Of a stretch of 21,770 nt of DNA, positions 1 to 5,540 are shown piece after piece. Made by a program: the position numbers and the translations under genes. Under the pieces are notes generated by a model that made no database searches, was not told where the DNA came from, and saw nothing but the letters and a program-made list of their open reading frames with translations. Within the stretch, counting starts at the first letter, position 1; every line of letters begins with the position of its first letter. Source of the DNA: CAYOPE01 sp964405805 (GTDB taxonomy: Bacteria; Patescibacteriota; Doudnabacteria; UBA920; O2-02-FULL-48-8); NCBI GenBank assembly GCA_964405805.1, contig CAYOPE010000014.1:1-21770 (forward strand), given 5' to 3'.

Positions 1-364
1 AAGCTCCCAAGGGTTTGGCTGTTCGCCAATTAAAGTGGTACGCGAGCTGGGTTCAAAACGTCGTGAGACAGTTTGGTCCTTATCTGTTGTGGGTGTTCGA
101 AACTTGAGTGGGTGCATCCTTAGTACGAGAGGACCAGGATGCATAGACCTCTGGTGTACCGGTTGTCGCGTCCGCGGCATAGCCGGGTAGCTAGGTCTAG
201 TTAAGATAAACGCTGAATGCATATAAGCGTGAAGCTGTCCACAAAACTAGGTTTCGTTGCTCTTTACGAGCGATAGACTCGGGGAAGACTACCCCGCATA
301 TAGGTTGCAGGTGTAAGTGCAGTAATGCATTGAGCCGAGCAATACTAATCAGTCGAAAGTTTAA
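1..364 (+). rRNA. rrl: 23S rRNA, 3' end (partial)
   Basis: This is the 3' part of 23S rRNA, cut by the window start. The A-loop hairpin of helix 92 (GGCTGTTCGCC) is at about 17-27. The sarcin-ricin loop AGTACGAGAGGACC is at about 122-135. The conserved 3' stretch ending in GAGCCGAGCAATACTAATC lies at about 331-352. By comparison with E. coli the window starts near position 2535. The exact 3' end is uncertain by a few bases because the partner strand of the terminal stem lies outside the window. I see no intron in this part. Confidence 0.97.
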
Positions 365-412
365 TTCAAATTTGACTAGTAATTTGTGATTATTAGAGTA
401 AGATGCAAAATT

Positions 413-426
413 GCCTGCCGGCAGGC
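413..426. repeat. 14-bp perfect palindrome in rRNA spacer
   Basis: GCCTGCCGGCAGGC is a perfect palindrome just downstream of 23S, followed by a further partial copy (AGG). It resembles the short GC-rich palindromes found elsewhere in this window, for example at 6615-6631 and 12331-12396. It stands out against the AT-rich flanks, so it is probably one of a family of interspersed elements rather than part of the rRNA. The remainder of 366-523 shows no other feature I can support. Confidence 0.6.
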
Positions 427-523
427 AGGTGTGTTAGGAAATGGAAGTTATGCAGAACTGTTTTGTTGTACTGAAAAGGTACAGCTGTGGCTTACGGGCC
501 AAATGGCTCTGCGCCAATGTGAG

Positions 524-619
524 TGTTGTGTAGCTCAACGGGAGAGCGCTCTTGTAGGCTTCATATCCCGAGAGGGTGCCTGCATGAAGAGGTTGTGAGT
601 TCGAATCTCTCCACAACAC
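524..619 (+). tRNA. tRNA-like gene with expanded anticodon arm
   Basis: The tRNA frame is clear. The acceptor TGTTGTG (524-530) pairs perfectly with CACAACA (612-618). T8-A9 follow at 531-532. The D stem is GCTC/GAGC (533-536/544-547). The T arm is GTGAG-TTCGAAT-CTCTC (595-611), with one T-T mismatch. The anticodon stem CTCTT/AAGAG (549-553/587-591) encloses 33 nt instead of 7. Inside are a further 6-bp helix GTAGGC/GCCTGC (554-559/578-583) and a CCC-GAGA-GGG hairpin (567-576). No CCA is encoded. It may be a tRNA with a small intervening sequence, a pseudogene, or a tRNA-shaped processing signal for the rRNA precursor. I cannot assign an anticodon: a CAT in a TTCATAT context (560-566) and a GCA at 582-584 are both visible. 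Confidence 0.6.
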
Positions 620-625
620 AAACGG

Positions 626-733
626 CCGGAAAGGGGTTGCCAGATTGCGTTCTGAACACGAACTAGAACAGGTTAGACGACGGGTGTCGGGCCCTGTGAA
701 TGCGTGTTGACGTGGTTTGGTAACTCCATCCGG
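626..733 (+). other. Long structured spacer hairpin, copy A
   Basis: The 5' arm CCGGAAAGGGGTTGCC (626-641) pairs, with G-U pairs and a one-base bulge, with TGGTAACTCCATCCGG ending at 733. Nested inside are ACACG/CGTGT (655-659/702-706), ACAGG/CCTGT (668-672/693-697) and CGAC-GGGT-GTCG (678-689). This makes one long branched-free stem. The terminal arms recur almost identically in copy B (816-930), while the interiors differ. Stems of this kind in rRNA spacers are commonly RNase III substrates. Here, that role is an inference. Confidence 0.6.
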
Positions 734-751
734 TTTATCAAGCGTGTCCTG

Positions 752-805
752 ATCGCGTAAACGAACGACGTGAGTACCCCGGTGCGACGTCCGCACCATC
801 GCGAT
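752..805 (+). other. Structured linker between the two spacer hairpins
   Basis: ATCGCG (752-757) can pair with CGCGAT (800-805). Inside it, GGTGCG (781-786) pairs with CGCACC (792-797) over a 5-nt loop. Together with copies A and B this gives nearly continuous predicted RNA structure from 524 to 1034. I see no coding potential of note; the open frames across this region are by-products of structured RNA. Confidence 0.45.
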
Positions 806-815
806 TGGGTTACGG

Positions 816-930
816 CCGGAAAGGGGTTGCCAGAGTGCGGTTGTGTCAACGGCGGCAGGTAAGTCCGCAGGGATTGAGTCTGTGAGGACAAAAATCCTTA
901 GACCTTCTGCGGTCTGGTAACTCCATCCGG
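816..930 (+). other. Long structured spacer hairpin, copy B
   Basis: The 5' arm CCGGAAAGGGGTTGCCAGA (816-834) is identical in its first 18-19 bases to copy A. It pairs with TCTGGTAACTCCATCCGG (913-930). Interior pairings include GCGG/CCGC and GGATT/AATCC. It lies 26 nt upstream of the second tRNA-like module. The conserved arms with diverged interiors suggest selection on the stem or an old duplication. Confidence 0.6.
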
Positions 931-956
931 TTACAATTTCAAGGAGAGACAAGAGT

Positions 957-1034
957 GGACCCGTACCTCAGTTGGGAGAGGGCTGTGTCAACAGGGCACA
1001 GAAGTCGCAGGTTCGAGCCCTGCCGGGACCACCA
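957..1034 (+). tRNA. tRNA-like gene with encoded CCA, atypical anticodon loop
   Basis: The acceptor GGACCCG (957-963) pairs with CGGGACC (1024-1030) with one A-A mismatch, followed by discriminator A and an encoded CCA (1032-1034). The D stem is CCTC/GAGG (966-969/978-981). The T arm GCAGG-TTCGAGC-CCTGC (1007-1023) is perfect, and the variable loop is 5 nt (1002-1006). The anticodon stem CTGTG/CACAG (983-987/997-1001) is perfect but closes a 9-nt loop, TCAACAGGG, rather than 7 nt. The identity is therefore unclear: AAC, CAA or a shifted GTC reading are all imperfect. It is either an unusual functional tRNA or a tRNA mimic used in rRNA maturation. Confidence 0.65.
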
Positions 1035-1135
1035 ACCTTTCTGGCGAAGCTAACATAGTTCGCCCCATTTCCTAGCACACAAGATTTGCAAGATGCCGTT
1101 GACGAAGTGAATATTTTCTGCAAAAATATCCAAGT

Positions 1136-1234
1136 ATGCAGAAATATAAAACTTCGCTCAAGTTAGTTGGCTTGTTGTTCATGATTGCCGTAGTAGGCGT
1201 GATTGTCTATTTCGCAACATCGAACACTATATAA
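1136..1234 (+). CDS. Possible 32-aa single-pass membrane peptide
   Basis: An ATG-to-TAA frame of 32 codons lies between the second tRNA-like module and 5S rRNA. The N terminus is basic (MQKYKTSLK). It is followed by an uninterrupted hydrophobic stretch from about residue 10 to 28 (LVGLLFMIAVVGVIVYF), which is a good transmembrane helix. There is no Shine-Dalgarno. The start codon lies in the 3' arm of a predicted stem: ATATTTTCTGCA at 1111-1122 pairs with TGCAGAAATAT. The frame may therefore be fortuitous inside a processing stem. A protein gene inside an rRNA operon would be unusual. Confidence 0.35.
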   Translation: MQKYKTSLKLVGLLFMIAVVGVIVYFATSNTI

Positions 1235-1247
1235 CTTTATTTAATTT

Positions 1248-1363
1248 CCGCGTGTTTCAAGGGCTGTTCGCACGACCTGATCCCATCCCGAACTCAGAAG
1301 TCAAACACAGCACCGCTGATGATACTCCAGTGTAAGACTGGTGGGAAAGTAAGCAATGCGCGG
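1248..1363 (+). rRNA. rrf: 5S rRNA
   Basis: The terminal helix CCGCGTGTT (1248-1256) pairs with AATGCGCGG (1355-1363), including two G-U pairs. Internally it carries the hallmark 5S stretch GACCTGATCCCATCCCGAAC (loop B/C region) at about 1274-1293 and the loop E/D region GATGATACTCCAG. Length is 116 nt, normal for bacteria. A T5 run follows directly (1364-1368), so the 5S terminal stem may double as terminator. It lies about 885 nt downstream of the 23S end; typical operons have well under 200 nt here. Confidence 0.95.
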
Positions 1364-1409
1364 TTTTTAATTTGCCTAATTTTTTCATCGGAGCTATATT
1401 AAGGAAACT

Positions 1410-1694
1410 ATGGAAGAAACGCCACAAGATTCAATTGCAGAGGTAGAACAGCTATATTTCGCACTTGCAGGCAATATTACTATTGAAGCGAAGAATGTAA
1501 TTTGGCATACTATTATGAGCGCTAAGGAGTACTATCCGAAAACCGCTCATAAAGCCGAATGGGATTCAATATTGAATTTTCTCAGCATAATCATTAACGA
1601 TTTCGAAAACCAGCTAGCACACCAGGCAGAATTTAAACTTTATGCTTTACAGAAAAATTTAGACGATTTGATTCGAAAAGAGCAACCTAATTAA
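1410..1694 (+). CDS. Small helical hypothetical protein
   Basis: This 94-aa soluble protein starts at an ATG preceded by a purine-rich AAGGAAAC (1402-1409), a plausible ribosome site. The composition and spacing of hydrophobic residues suggest mostly alpha-helix (segments around 8-30, 45-65 and 70-88), with no signal peptide or membrane segment. I recognise no family. It follows 5S rRNA by 46 nt and precedes the secreted protein at 1716 by 21 nt, so the two may share a transcript. Function unknown. Confidence 0.7.
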   Translation: MEETPQDSIAEVEQLYFALAGNITIEAKNVIWHTIMSAKEYYPKTAHKAEWDSILNFLSIIINDFENQLAHQAEFKLYALQKNLDDLIRKEQPN

Positions 1695-1715
1695 AAAATA
1701 ATTAATTTATTTTGT

Positions 1716-2636
1716 ATGAAAGCACGAATATCTTTGTTGGTTCTAGGAGGACTATTGGTTTTCTCCACAGCGCTAGCGCAGTGGAGTGGGTTTGATACAA
1801 ACGTAAACGTCAATCCTGGTTCAGTAAATGTTTCAGGGCCAAACGGGAACACTTCAGTAAACACCGCTCCTGGATCTCTGAACGTCAACCAAAACGGTAA
1901 GAATGTAAAGTTCATGAAAGACGCGAATGTCAACCTCAATGTCAATGCCAATGGCCAGAATGTCCAAGTCAATGATAAACTAACTGGCAGTGGCGGCAGC
2001 CTCGATGTCATGGTCAATGGGCAAGAAGTTAAGCTTGATTCATCGAAAGACAGCCTGTCAGTATTTGTCAGCAAGGGTGGGAGTCTGGATAGCGCAAGTG
2101 CCAGCAGCATTGTCTCTCTGCAAGGCAATTCAGTTAGCTTGATCAAGAGTGATGATGACCTGAGCGCTTATGCAAATGTCGTGGTAGCAGCAAGACCAGC
2201 AGTGGCTGGAGTGACTGTGGAAAATGATCGCATTATCGTCAAGTATGACCAACCAGGAAAATTCCTCGGACTATTTAAAGTCCATCTTGGCGCACAAGCC
2301 GAAGTTGATAGCTCAGGTAATGTCTCGATTCATCTTCCTTGGTACAGCTTTCTAGTCAGTAAAAATTCTGGACAAGTGAAAGCCGCGATTGAATCAGGGA
2401 TTTCAGGCGACAAGTCGATTAGCGTTTCAGCTATCGGCGATGGCAGCAACTCATCTGTAAGAGTTCAGAATTCTGCCAAAGTGCTCAATGTCATGAGCTC
2501 AGCAGTGCAGGGCGGGGCCTCGACCTCAGTCTCTGGCAATGGCAAATCCGTGAACGCAGGCCTAGATGCCAATGGCAATGCCTCAGTTAACCTTTCAAAC
2601 GGCCAGAAGTCTGGTTCCATCAATATTTTCCGATAA
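1716..2636 (+). CDS. Secreted Asn/Ser/Gly/Val-rich protein
   Basis: The 306-aa product has a clear Sec signal peptide: basic start MKAR, hydrophobic core to about residue 18, and signal peptidase I site ALA|Q after residue 21. The mature part is low in complexity and beta-prone. Residues 22-110 contain loose repeats of the type NVNVNPGSVNVSG and SVNTAPGSLNVNQ (x-V/L-N-V-N spaced by G/N turns). A more globular section at about 140-235 includes a conserved-looking LFKVHLGAQAEVDSSG stretch. A second repeat-like tail (SVSGNGKSVNAGLDANGNA) ends the protein. Alternating small polar and V/I residues suggest a beta-solenoid or extended surface fibre. No anchor or sorting motif is visible. I recognise no named family. 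A strong terminator follows at 2646-2667. Confidence 0.85.
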   Translation: MKARISLLVLGGLLVFSTALAQWSGFDTNVNVNPGSVNVSGPNGNTSVNTAPGSLNVNQNGKNVKFMKDANVNLNVNANGQNVQVNDKLTGSGGSLDVMVNGQEVKLDSSKDSLSVFVSKGGSLDSASASSIVSLQGNSVSLIKSDDDLSAYANVVVAARPAVAGVTVENDRIIVKYDQPGKFLGLFKVHLGAQAEVDSSGNVSIHLPWYSFLVSKNSGQVKAAIESGISGDKSISVSAIGDGSNSSVRVQNSAKVLNVMSSAVQGGASTSVSGNGKSVNAGLDANGNASVNLSNGQKSGSINIFR

Positions 2637-2645
2637 AATACAAAG

Positions 2646-2667
2646 CCGGCTGAAAAGCCGGTTTTTT
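2646..2667 (+). terminator. Rho-independent terminator after secreted protein gene
   Basis: CCGGCT-GAAA-AGCCGG is a perfect 6-bp stem with a GNRA tetraloop, followed by T6. Flanking A and T runs extend the stem. It lies 9 nt after the stop codon at 2636. Confidence 0.92.
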
Positions 2668-2700
2668 GTTTGATTTGACATGAATTTTAGCTTAGAGTAA

Positions 2701-2752
2701 ACCCCCTCACCAATTTCTGGATAGGAACTTGACAAAGAATTGGTGAGGGGGT
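2701..2752. repeat. 15-bp perfect inverted repeat containing a promoter
   Basis: ACCCCCTCACCAATT (2701-2715) is the exact reverse complement of AATTGGTGAGGGGGT (2738-2752). Beyond a 2-nt mismatch the stem continues for four more pairs (GAGT/ACTC), and T6 follows at 2759-2764. The 22-nt loop holds a TTGACA box. It could act as a cruciform, an operator-like site or a terminator for upstream transcription. It could also be a small mobile palindrome. Confidence 0.7.
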
Positions 2753-2757
2753 AAACT
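2729..2757 (+). promoter_or_regulatory. Sigma-70 promoter for the acidic protein gene
   Basis: A perfect -35 TTGACA (2729-2734) is followed, after exactly 17 nt, by TAAACT (2752-2757), which matches TATAAT at 4 of 6 positions. The start should fall near 2764, 30 nt before the ATG at 2794. A second, nearly parallel pair TTGACA-N17-TAAACC sits 54 nt upstream (2675-2703). The -35 is in the hairpin loop and the -10 at its 3' foot. Confidence 0.6.
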
Positions 2758-2793
2758 CTTTTTTGTACACTAAATTAACGCTGAAACAAACAT

Positions 2794-3093
2794 ATGGGTC
2801 CAAGTTACGATGATGAGATGGATGATGAGAAGCTTGATGAAGAAAGTGACGAGGTCGAAGAAATTATCGCGGATATAGAAGACGAATGCTCGTCTGTTTT
2901 TGATAGCGAGGACAATGCAAAGTTATTAGAACAAATTTTTGATCTGGCTCGGACGAACTATGAAAAGGACCGCAAGGGCTGGAATAGTTTTTTTGGCGAT
3001 TTGAAGCCTGAGTTGATTGCCACTGATGATGAGGACAATACGCGCGACATCTTGGCGCATTACCTCAGAAAAGCTAAACTGGAATTAAGCTAA
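2794..3093 (+). CDS. Small highly acidic hypothetical protein
   Basis: The 99-aa product has an extremely acidic N-terminal third (residues 6-45 are mostly D/E), then a predicted helical segment with mixed charge (DNAKLLEQIFDLARTNYEKDRKGW) and a short helical C terminus. There is no signal or membrane segment. It has its own promoter (2729-2757) and stands alone between two hairpin-containing spacers. I recognise no family. Acidic proteins of this sort can be nucleic-acid mimics or protein partners, but nothing in the sequence proves this. Confidence 0.75.
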   Translation: MGPSYDDEMDDEKLDEESDEVEEIIADIEDECSSVFDSEDNAKLLEQIFDLARTNYEKDRKGWNSFFGDLKPELIATDDEDNTRDILAHYLRKAKLELS

Positions 3094-3187
3094 TTTCGAA
3101 TGTTGAATTTAGAATTTTGAATCAATATTAAATATTATTAATATTCTAATTTCACTCGAAATTCAAAATTAGTTATTCAAAATTGAC
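3094..3187. other. AT-rich intergenic region with inverted arms
   Basis: About 90 nt of very AT-rich DNA. GAATTTTGAAT (3112-3122) faces ATTCAAAATT copies at 3161-3170 and 3175-3184, and AATATT runs lie between them. They can fold into a weak long hairpin ending just before the ATG at 3188. No clear promoter stands out. Confidence 0.4.
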
Positions 3188-4450
3188 ATGCGAATTATTG
3201 CCGATCTACAAATTCATAGTAAGTACTCTCGTGCTTGTTCCCAGGATTTAAACCCTGGGAATATTGGTATTTGGGCAGATAAGAAGGGGATCGCGGTTAT
3301 CGGCACGGGTGACTTTACTCATCCGAAGTGGCTGGCTGAACTGAAGGAAGCACTAGAAGAGACCAAGCCAGGTTTGTACCAGTTGAAGGATAAATCCGCG
3401 AAAGCGTATTTCATGCTGACCGCTGAAGTTTCCTCGATATATAAGCAGGGCGATAAGGTGCGAAGAATTCACAACATGATCCTTGCGCCAAACTTTGCGG
3501 CAGTTGATCGCATTATTGCAGGTCTAGAAAAAGTAGGAGCCAATCTTCGATCAGATGGCCGACCCATCATGGGAGTGAAGTGTCCGGACCTGGTAAAAAT
3601 AGTTCTCGCTGCTGATCCTGCTGCAGCAGTCATCCCAGCTCATGCCTGGACACCGCACTTTGGTTTGTTTGGATCATTGTCAGGATTTGATACAGTGGAG
3701 GAAGCATTTGGTGATCAGGCCAAGCATATTTTCGCCATCGAAACTGGACTTTCTTCTGATCCGGCCATGAACTGGCAGATTTCCGGACTTGATAAGTATG
3801 CTCTAGTCTCCAATTCAGACGCGCATAGTTTGCGCAAGATTGGTCGTGAGGCAAATGTGTTTGAGATTGATGAGAAGAAATTGTCGTATGCTGCGATCAT
3901 GGATGCGATAAAGAGTAAAGATCCAAAAAAGTTTTTGTTTACGATTGAGTTTTTCCCTGAAGAAGGGAAATATCACCTGGACGGTCATGCTGACTGTAAA
4001 TATTCCTGCATGCCAGTGCAGACCAAGAAGCATAAAGGAGTTTGTCCGGTTTGTGGCAAAAAATTGTTGGTCGGAGTTCTCAGTCGGGTGAATGATTTAG
4101 GCGACAGGAAACTCGGATTTGTCCCGAAAAAATCTGTCCCGTTTAAGAACGTGATTCCACTGGAAGAAGTGATTGCTGAGACATACGGAACTGGTATTGG
4201 CAAAAAGGTTTTGGAAACTTATGAGAGAATGGTTGCCAAGCATACAGAATTTGAAATTCTTCTCGATCTCCCCAAAGAAGAAATTGCCAAGATTTCAGAT
4301 CCTGTCGTAGCTGAATCTGTTATCCGAGTCCGAGAGGGTAGAGTGCATGTGGAAGGCGGTTACGACGGCGTTTTCGGCAAGATTCATATCTACGACGAGA
4401 CTGAACGAAAGAAATTGTTTAAGCAAGCAGAACAAATTGGATTATTCTGA
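3188..4450 (+). CDS. Endonuclease Q-like PHP-domain DNA repair nuclease
   Basis: The 420-aa product matches the EndoQ/TIGR00375 type in architecture and length. The N-terminal PHP domain carries DLQIHSKYSRA (residues 6-16), GTGD (39-42), AEVSS with E80, H95, an AHAWTPHFG segment at about 155 and NSDAH at about 213. A four-cysteine zinc knuckle follows (C270-x3-C274 and C286-PV-C289), then a helical C-terminal domain. Known EndoQ enzymes nick DNA 5' of deoxyinosine, deoxyuridine and abasic sites. The usual HxH start of the PHP metal site reads Q8-I-H10 here, so one metal-ligand histidine is Gln; the remaining metal residues look present. The next gene's promoter overlaps its TGA stop. Family assignment is firm; activity is inferred. 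Confidence 0.85.
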   Translation: MRIIADLQIHSKYSRACSQDLNPGNIGIWADKKGIAVIGTGDFTHPKWLAELKEALEETKPGLYQLKDKSAKAYFMLTAEVSSIYKQGDKVRRIHNMILAPNFAAVDRIIAGLEKVGANLRSDGRPIMGVKCPDLVKIVLAADPAAAVIPAHAWTPHFGLFGSLSGFDTVEEAFGDQAKHIFAIETGLSSDPAMNWQISGLDKYALVSNSDAHSLRKIGREANVFEIDEKKLSYAAIMDAIKSKDPKKFLFTIEFFPEEGKYHLDGHADCKYSCMPVQTKKHKGVCPVCGKKLLVGVLSRVNDLGDRKLGFVPKKSVPFKNVIPLEEVIAETYGTGIGKKVLETYERMVAKHTEFEILLDLPKEEIAKISDPVVAESVIRVREGRVHVEGGYDGVFGKIHIYDETERKKLFKQAEQIGLF

Positions 4451-4456
4451 TATACT
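4448..4456 (+). promoter_or_regulatory. Extended -10 promoter
   Basis: TG-A-TATACT, with the TGA being the stop codon of the upstream gene. The expected start (about 4463) is only 2 nt before the ATG at 4465, so the mRNA would be leaderless or nearly so. No -35 box is evident. Confidence 0.5.
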
Positions 4457-4464
4457 ATGGATGT

Positions 4465-4668
4465 ATGGACGAGCAAATTGAAAAAAACAAGGAAAAAGGA
4501 GCTGAAGATTATATAATACTGCCTGGTAAGATGAATCTTCGAACTGGATTGCCTAGTGCCGGTATACCTGTGCCAAAATCTAAATCTCAAAAAATTGGAA
4601 TTTATATAGGCTTAGTAATCAGCACTGTTTTGGTCTTAGTTATTTTATATTTACTCTACTTTCAATAA
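4465..4668 (+). CDS. Small C-tail-anchored membrane protein
   Basis: The 67-aa product has a charged, soluble N-terminal half (many E/K) and one hydrophobic helix near the C terminus (about residues 44-66, IGIYIGLVISTVLVLVILYL). The topology suggests a tail anchor with the N terminus in the cytoplasm. Its stop overlaps the start of the next gene by one base (TAATG), which implies translational coupling with the pyruvate-kinase-like gene. No family recognised. Confidence 0.75.
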   Translation: MDEQIEKNKEKGAEDYIILPGKMNLRTGLPSAGIPVPKSKSQKIGIYIGLVISTVLVLVILYLLYFQ

Positions 4669-5405
4669 TGCAAAAATACATCAAGGTTGTAAATCACAGG
4701 ATGGATAAGGATGATATCAGTCACCTGATTGGGCAGGGAGTGGCGGGTGCTTTGTTTCAGATTTCTCATCAGGATTACTCGAGAGCTTCGAAGCTGATCG
4801 AGATGATTCAGAAGCTGGCGCACAAGCACAATCGACCGATCAGCATCATTCAGGACGTGTCAGATATGGCTGATCCGCTGGACCTGGAGTTTGGCATGAA
4901 GTCAGGAGTGCATTGGGTGGCGACCGACAAACCCGAGCATGTAAAGATGGCCAGAGGTCTTGATAATCTTGCTAGTATTATTTTCAAAGATTGTAAGCTT
5001 CCGAAAGGCGTGAAAGTAGACTCAGTCATGTCTGAAGGTTTCCTAGACCCGGATGCGGAAGTACTAGGAAGCAGAAAGCATGTCAAACATCTCATCTCAG
5101 AGCATAAGGATCAGAAAATTTTGGATGCGCTTTTGCACGTGGCTCATCACGCAGGAGCAAACTCTATCGCAGTCGAGGATTTAGACCTGGCCAAGGCTTT
5201 GTCTTTCCGAAGGCCTTCACAGAAAATCGTGTTTGCGCCGAAGAATCATCATCTGGCATCGAAGAGCTCGATTTTCTGGGGCGTGCACCCGATTTTCCGA
5301 GTACATGATTTGATTTCTAGTCTGCGCAACAGCCACGTGGCGAAAAAAGGCGAGCGCGTCGCAGACGCGACTGATACCAAACACGTAAGCATTTTTACAA
5401 TATGA
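4668..5405 (+). CDS. Degenerate pyruvate-kinase-like pseudoenzyme
   Basis: The 245-aa product reads like a shortened pyruvate kinase (normal length about 470). Residues 1-60 resemble the first barrel strands: the family's INFSHG-x-EDHARLIENIR region appears as LFQISHQDYSRASKLIEMIQ, then SIIQDVSDMADP where pyruvate kinase has AILQDLSGPKIR. DLEFGMKSGVHWVAT (about 72-86) matches the family's DLEFGLKQGVDYIA-type strand. From about 150 the C-terminal domain is recognisable: HHAGANSIAVEDLDLAKAL, RRPSQKIVFAP, WGVHPI, and a tail KKGERVADATDTKHVSIFTI like the family's end. The B domain and the catalytic metal and phosphate-binding segments are missing, so catalysis is unlikely. It may bind a ligand or have a structural role. 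The similarity is my own reading of motifs. Confidence 0.65.
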   Translation: MQKYIKVVNHRMDKDDISHLIGQGVAGALFQISHQDYSRASKLIEMIQKLAHKHNRPISIIQDVSDMADPLDLEFGMKSGVHWVATDKPEHVKMARGLDNLASIIFKDCKLPKGVKVDSVMSEGFLDPDAEVLGSRKHVKHLISEHKDQKILDALLHVAHHAGANSIAVEDLDLAKALSFRRPSQKIVFAPKNHHLASKSSIFWGVHPIFRVHDLISSLRNSHVAKKGERVADATDTKHVSIFTI

Positions 5406-5416
5406 GGGTTAGGATC

Positions 5417-5514
5417 CCTCCCCTAGAATAGGGGAGGTTAGGAGGGGTAGATCCCAGGATCTACCACCCCGTCCGGTCAGATGACCGGACTGCCCCTCCT
5501 ATTCTAGGAGGGGC
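5417..5514. repeat. Composite palindrome cluster
   Basis: Four perfect palindromes stand side by side. They are CCTCCCCTA-GAA-TAGGGGAGG (5417-5437), GGTAGATCC-CA-GGATCTACC (5446-5465), GTCCGGTCA-GA-TGACCGGAC (5471-5490) and GCCCCTCCTA-TTC-TAGGAGGGGC (5492-5514). GGAGGGG at 5441-5447 also pairs with CCCCTCC at 5493-5499, enclosing the middle two. Most likely this is an intergenic repetitive element typical of such genomes. It may also terminate the upstream transcript. Confidence 0.7.
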
Positions 5515-5540
5515 GAAAATCCAGAATTAACTAAGAATAA

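Noticed and set aside
386..598. Plus-strand open frame across the first tRNA-like module
   Set aside because: It ends inside the tRNA and has no ribosome site; no coding signal.
434..952. Long minus-strand open frame in the 23S-5S spacer
   Set aside because: It covers a tRNA-like module and two paired hairpins, and the predicted protein is low-quality and unlike any family; structure explains the sequence.
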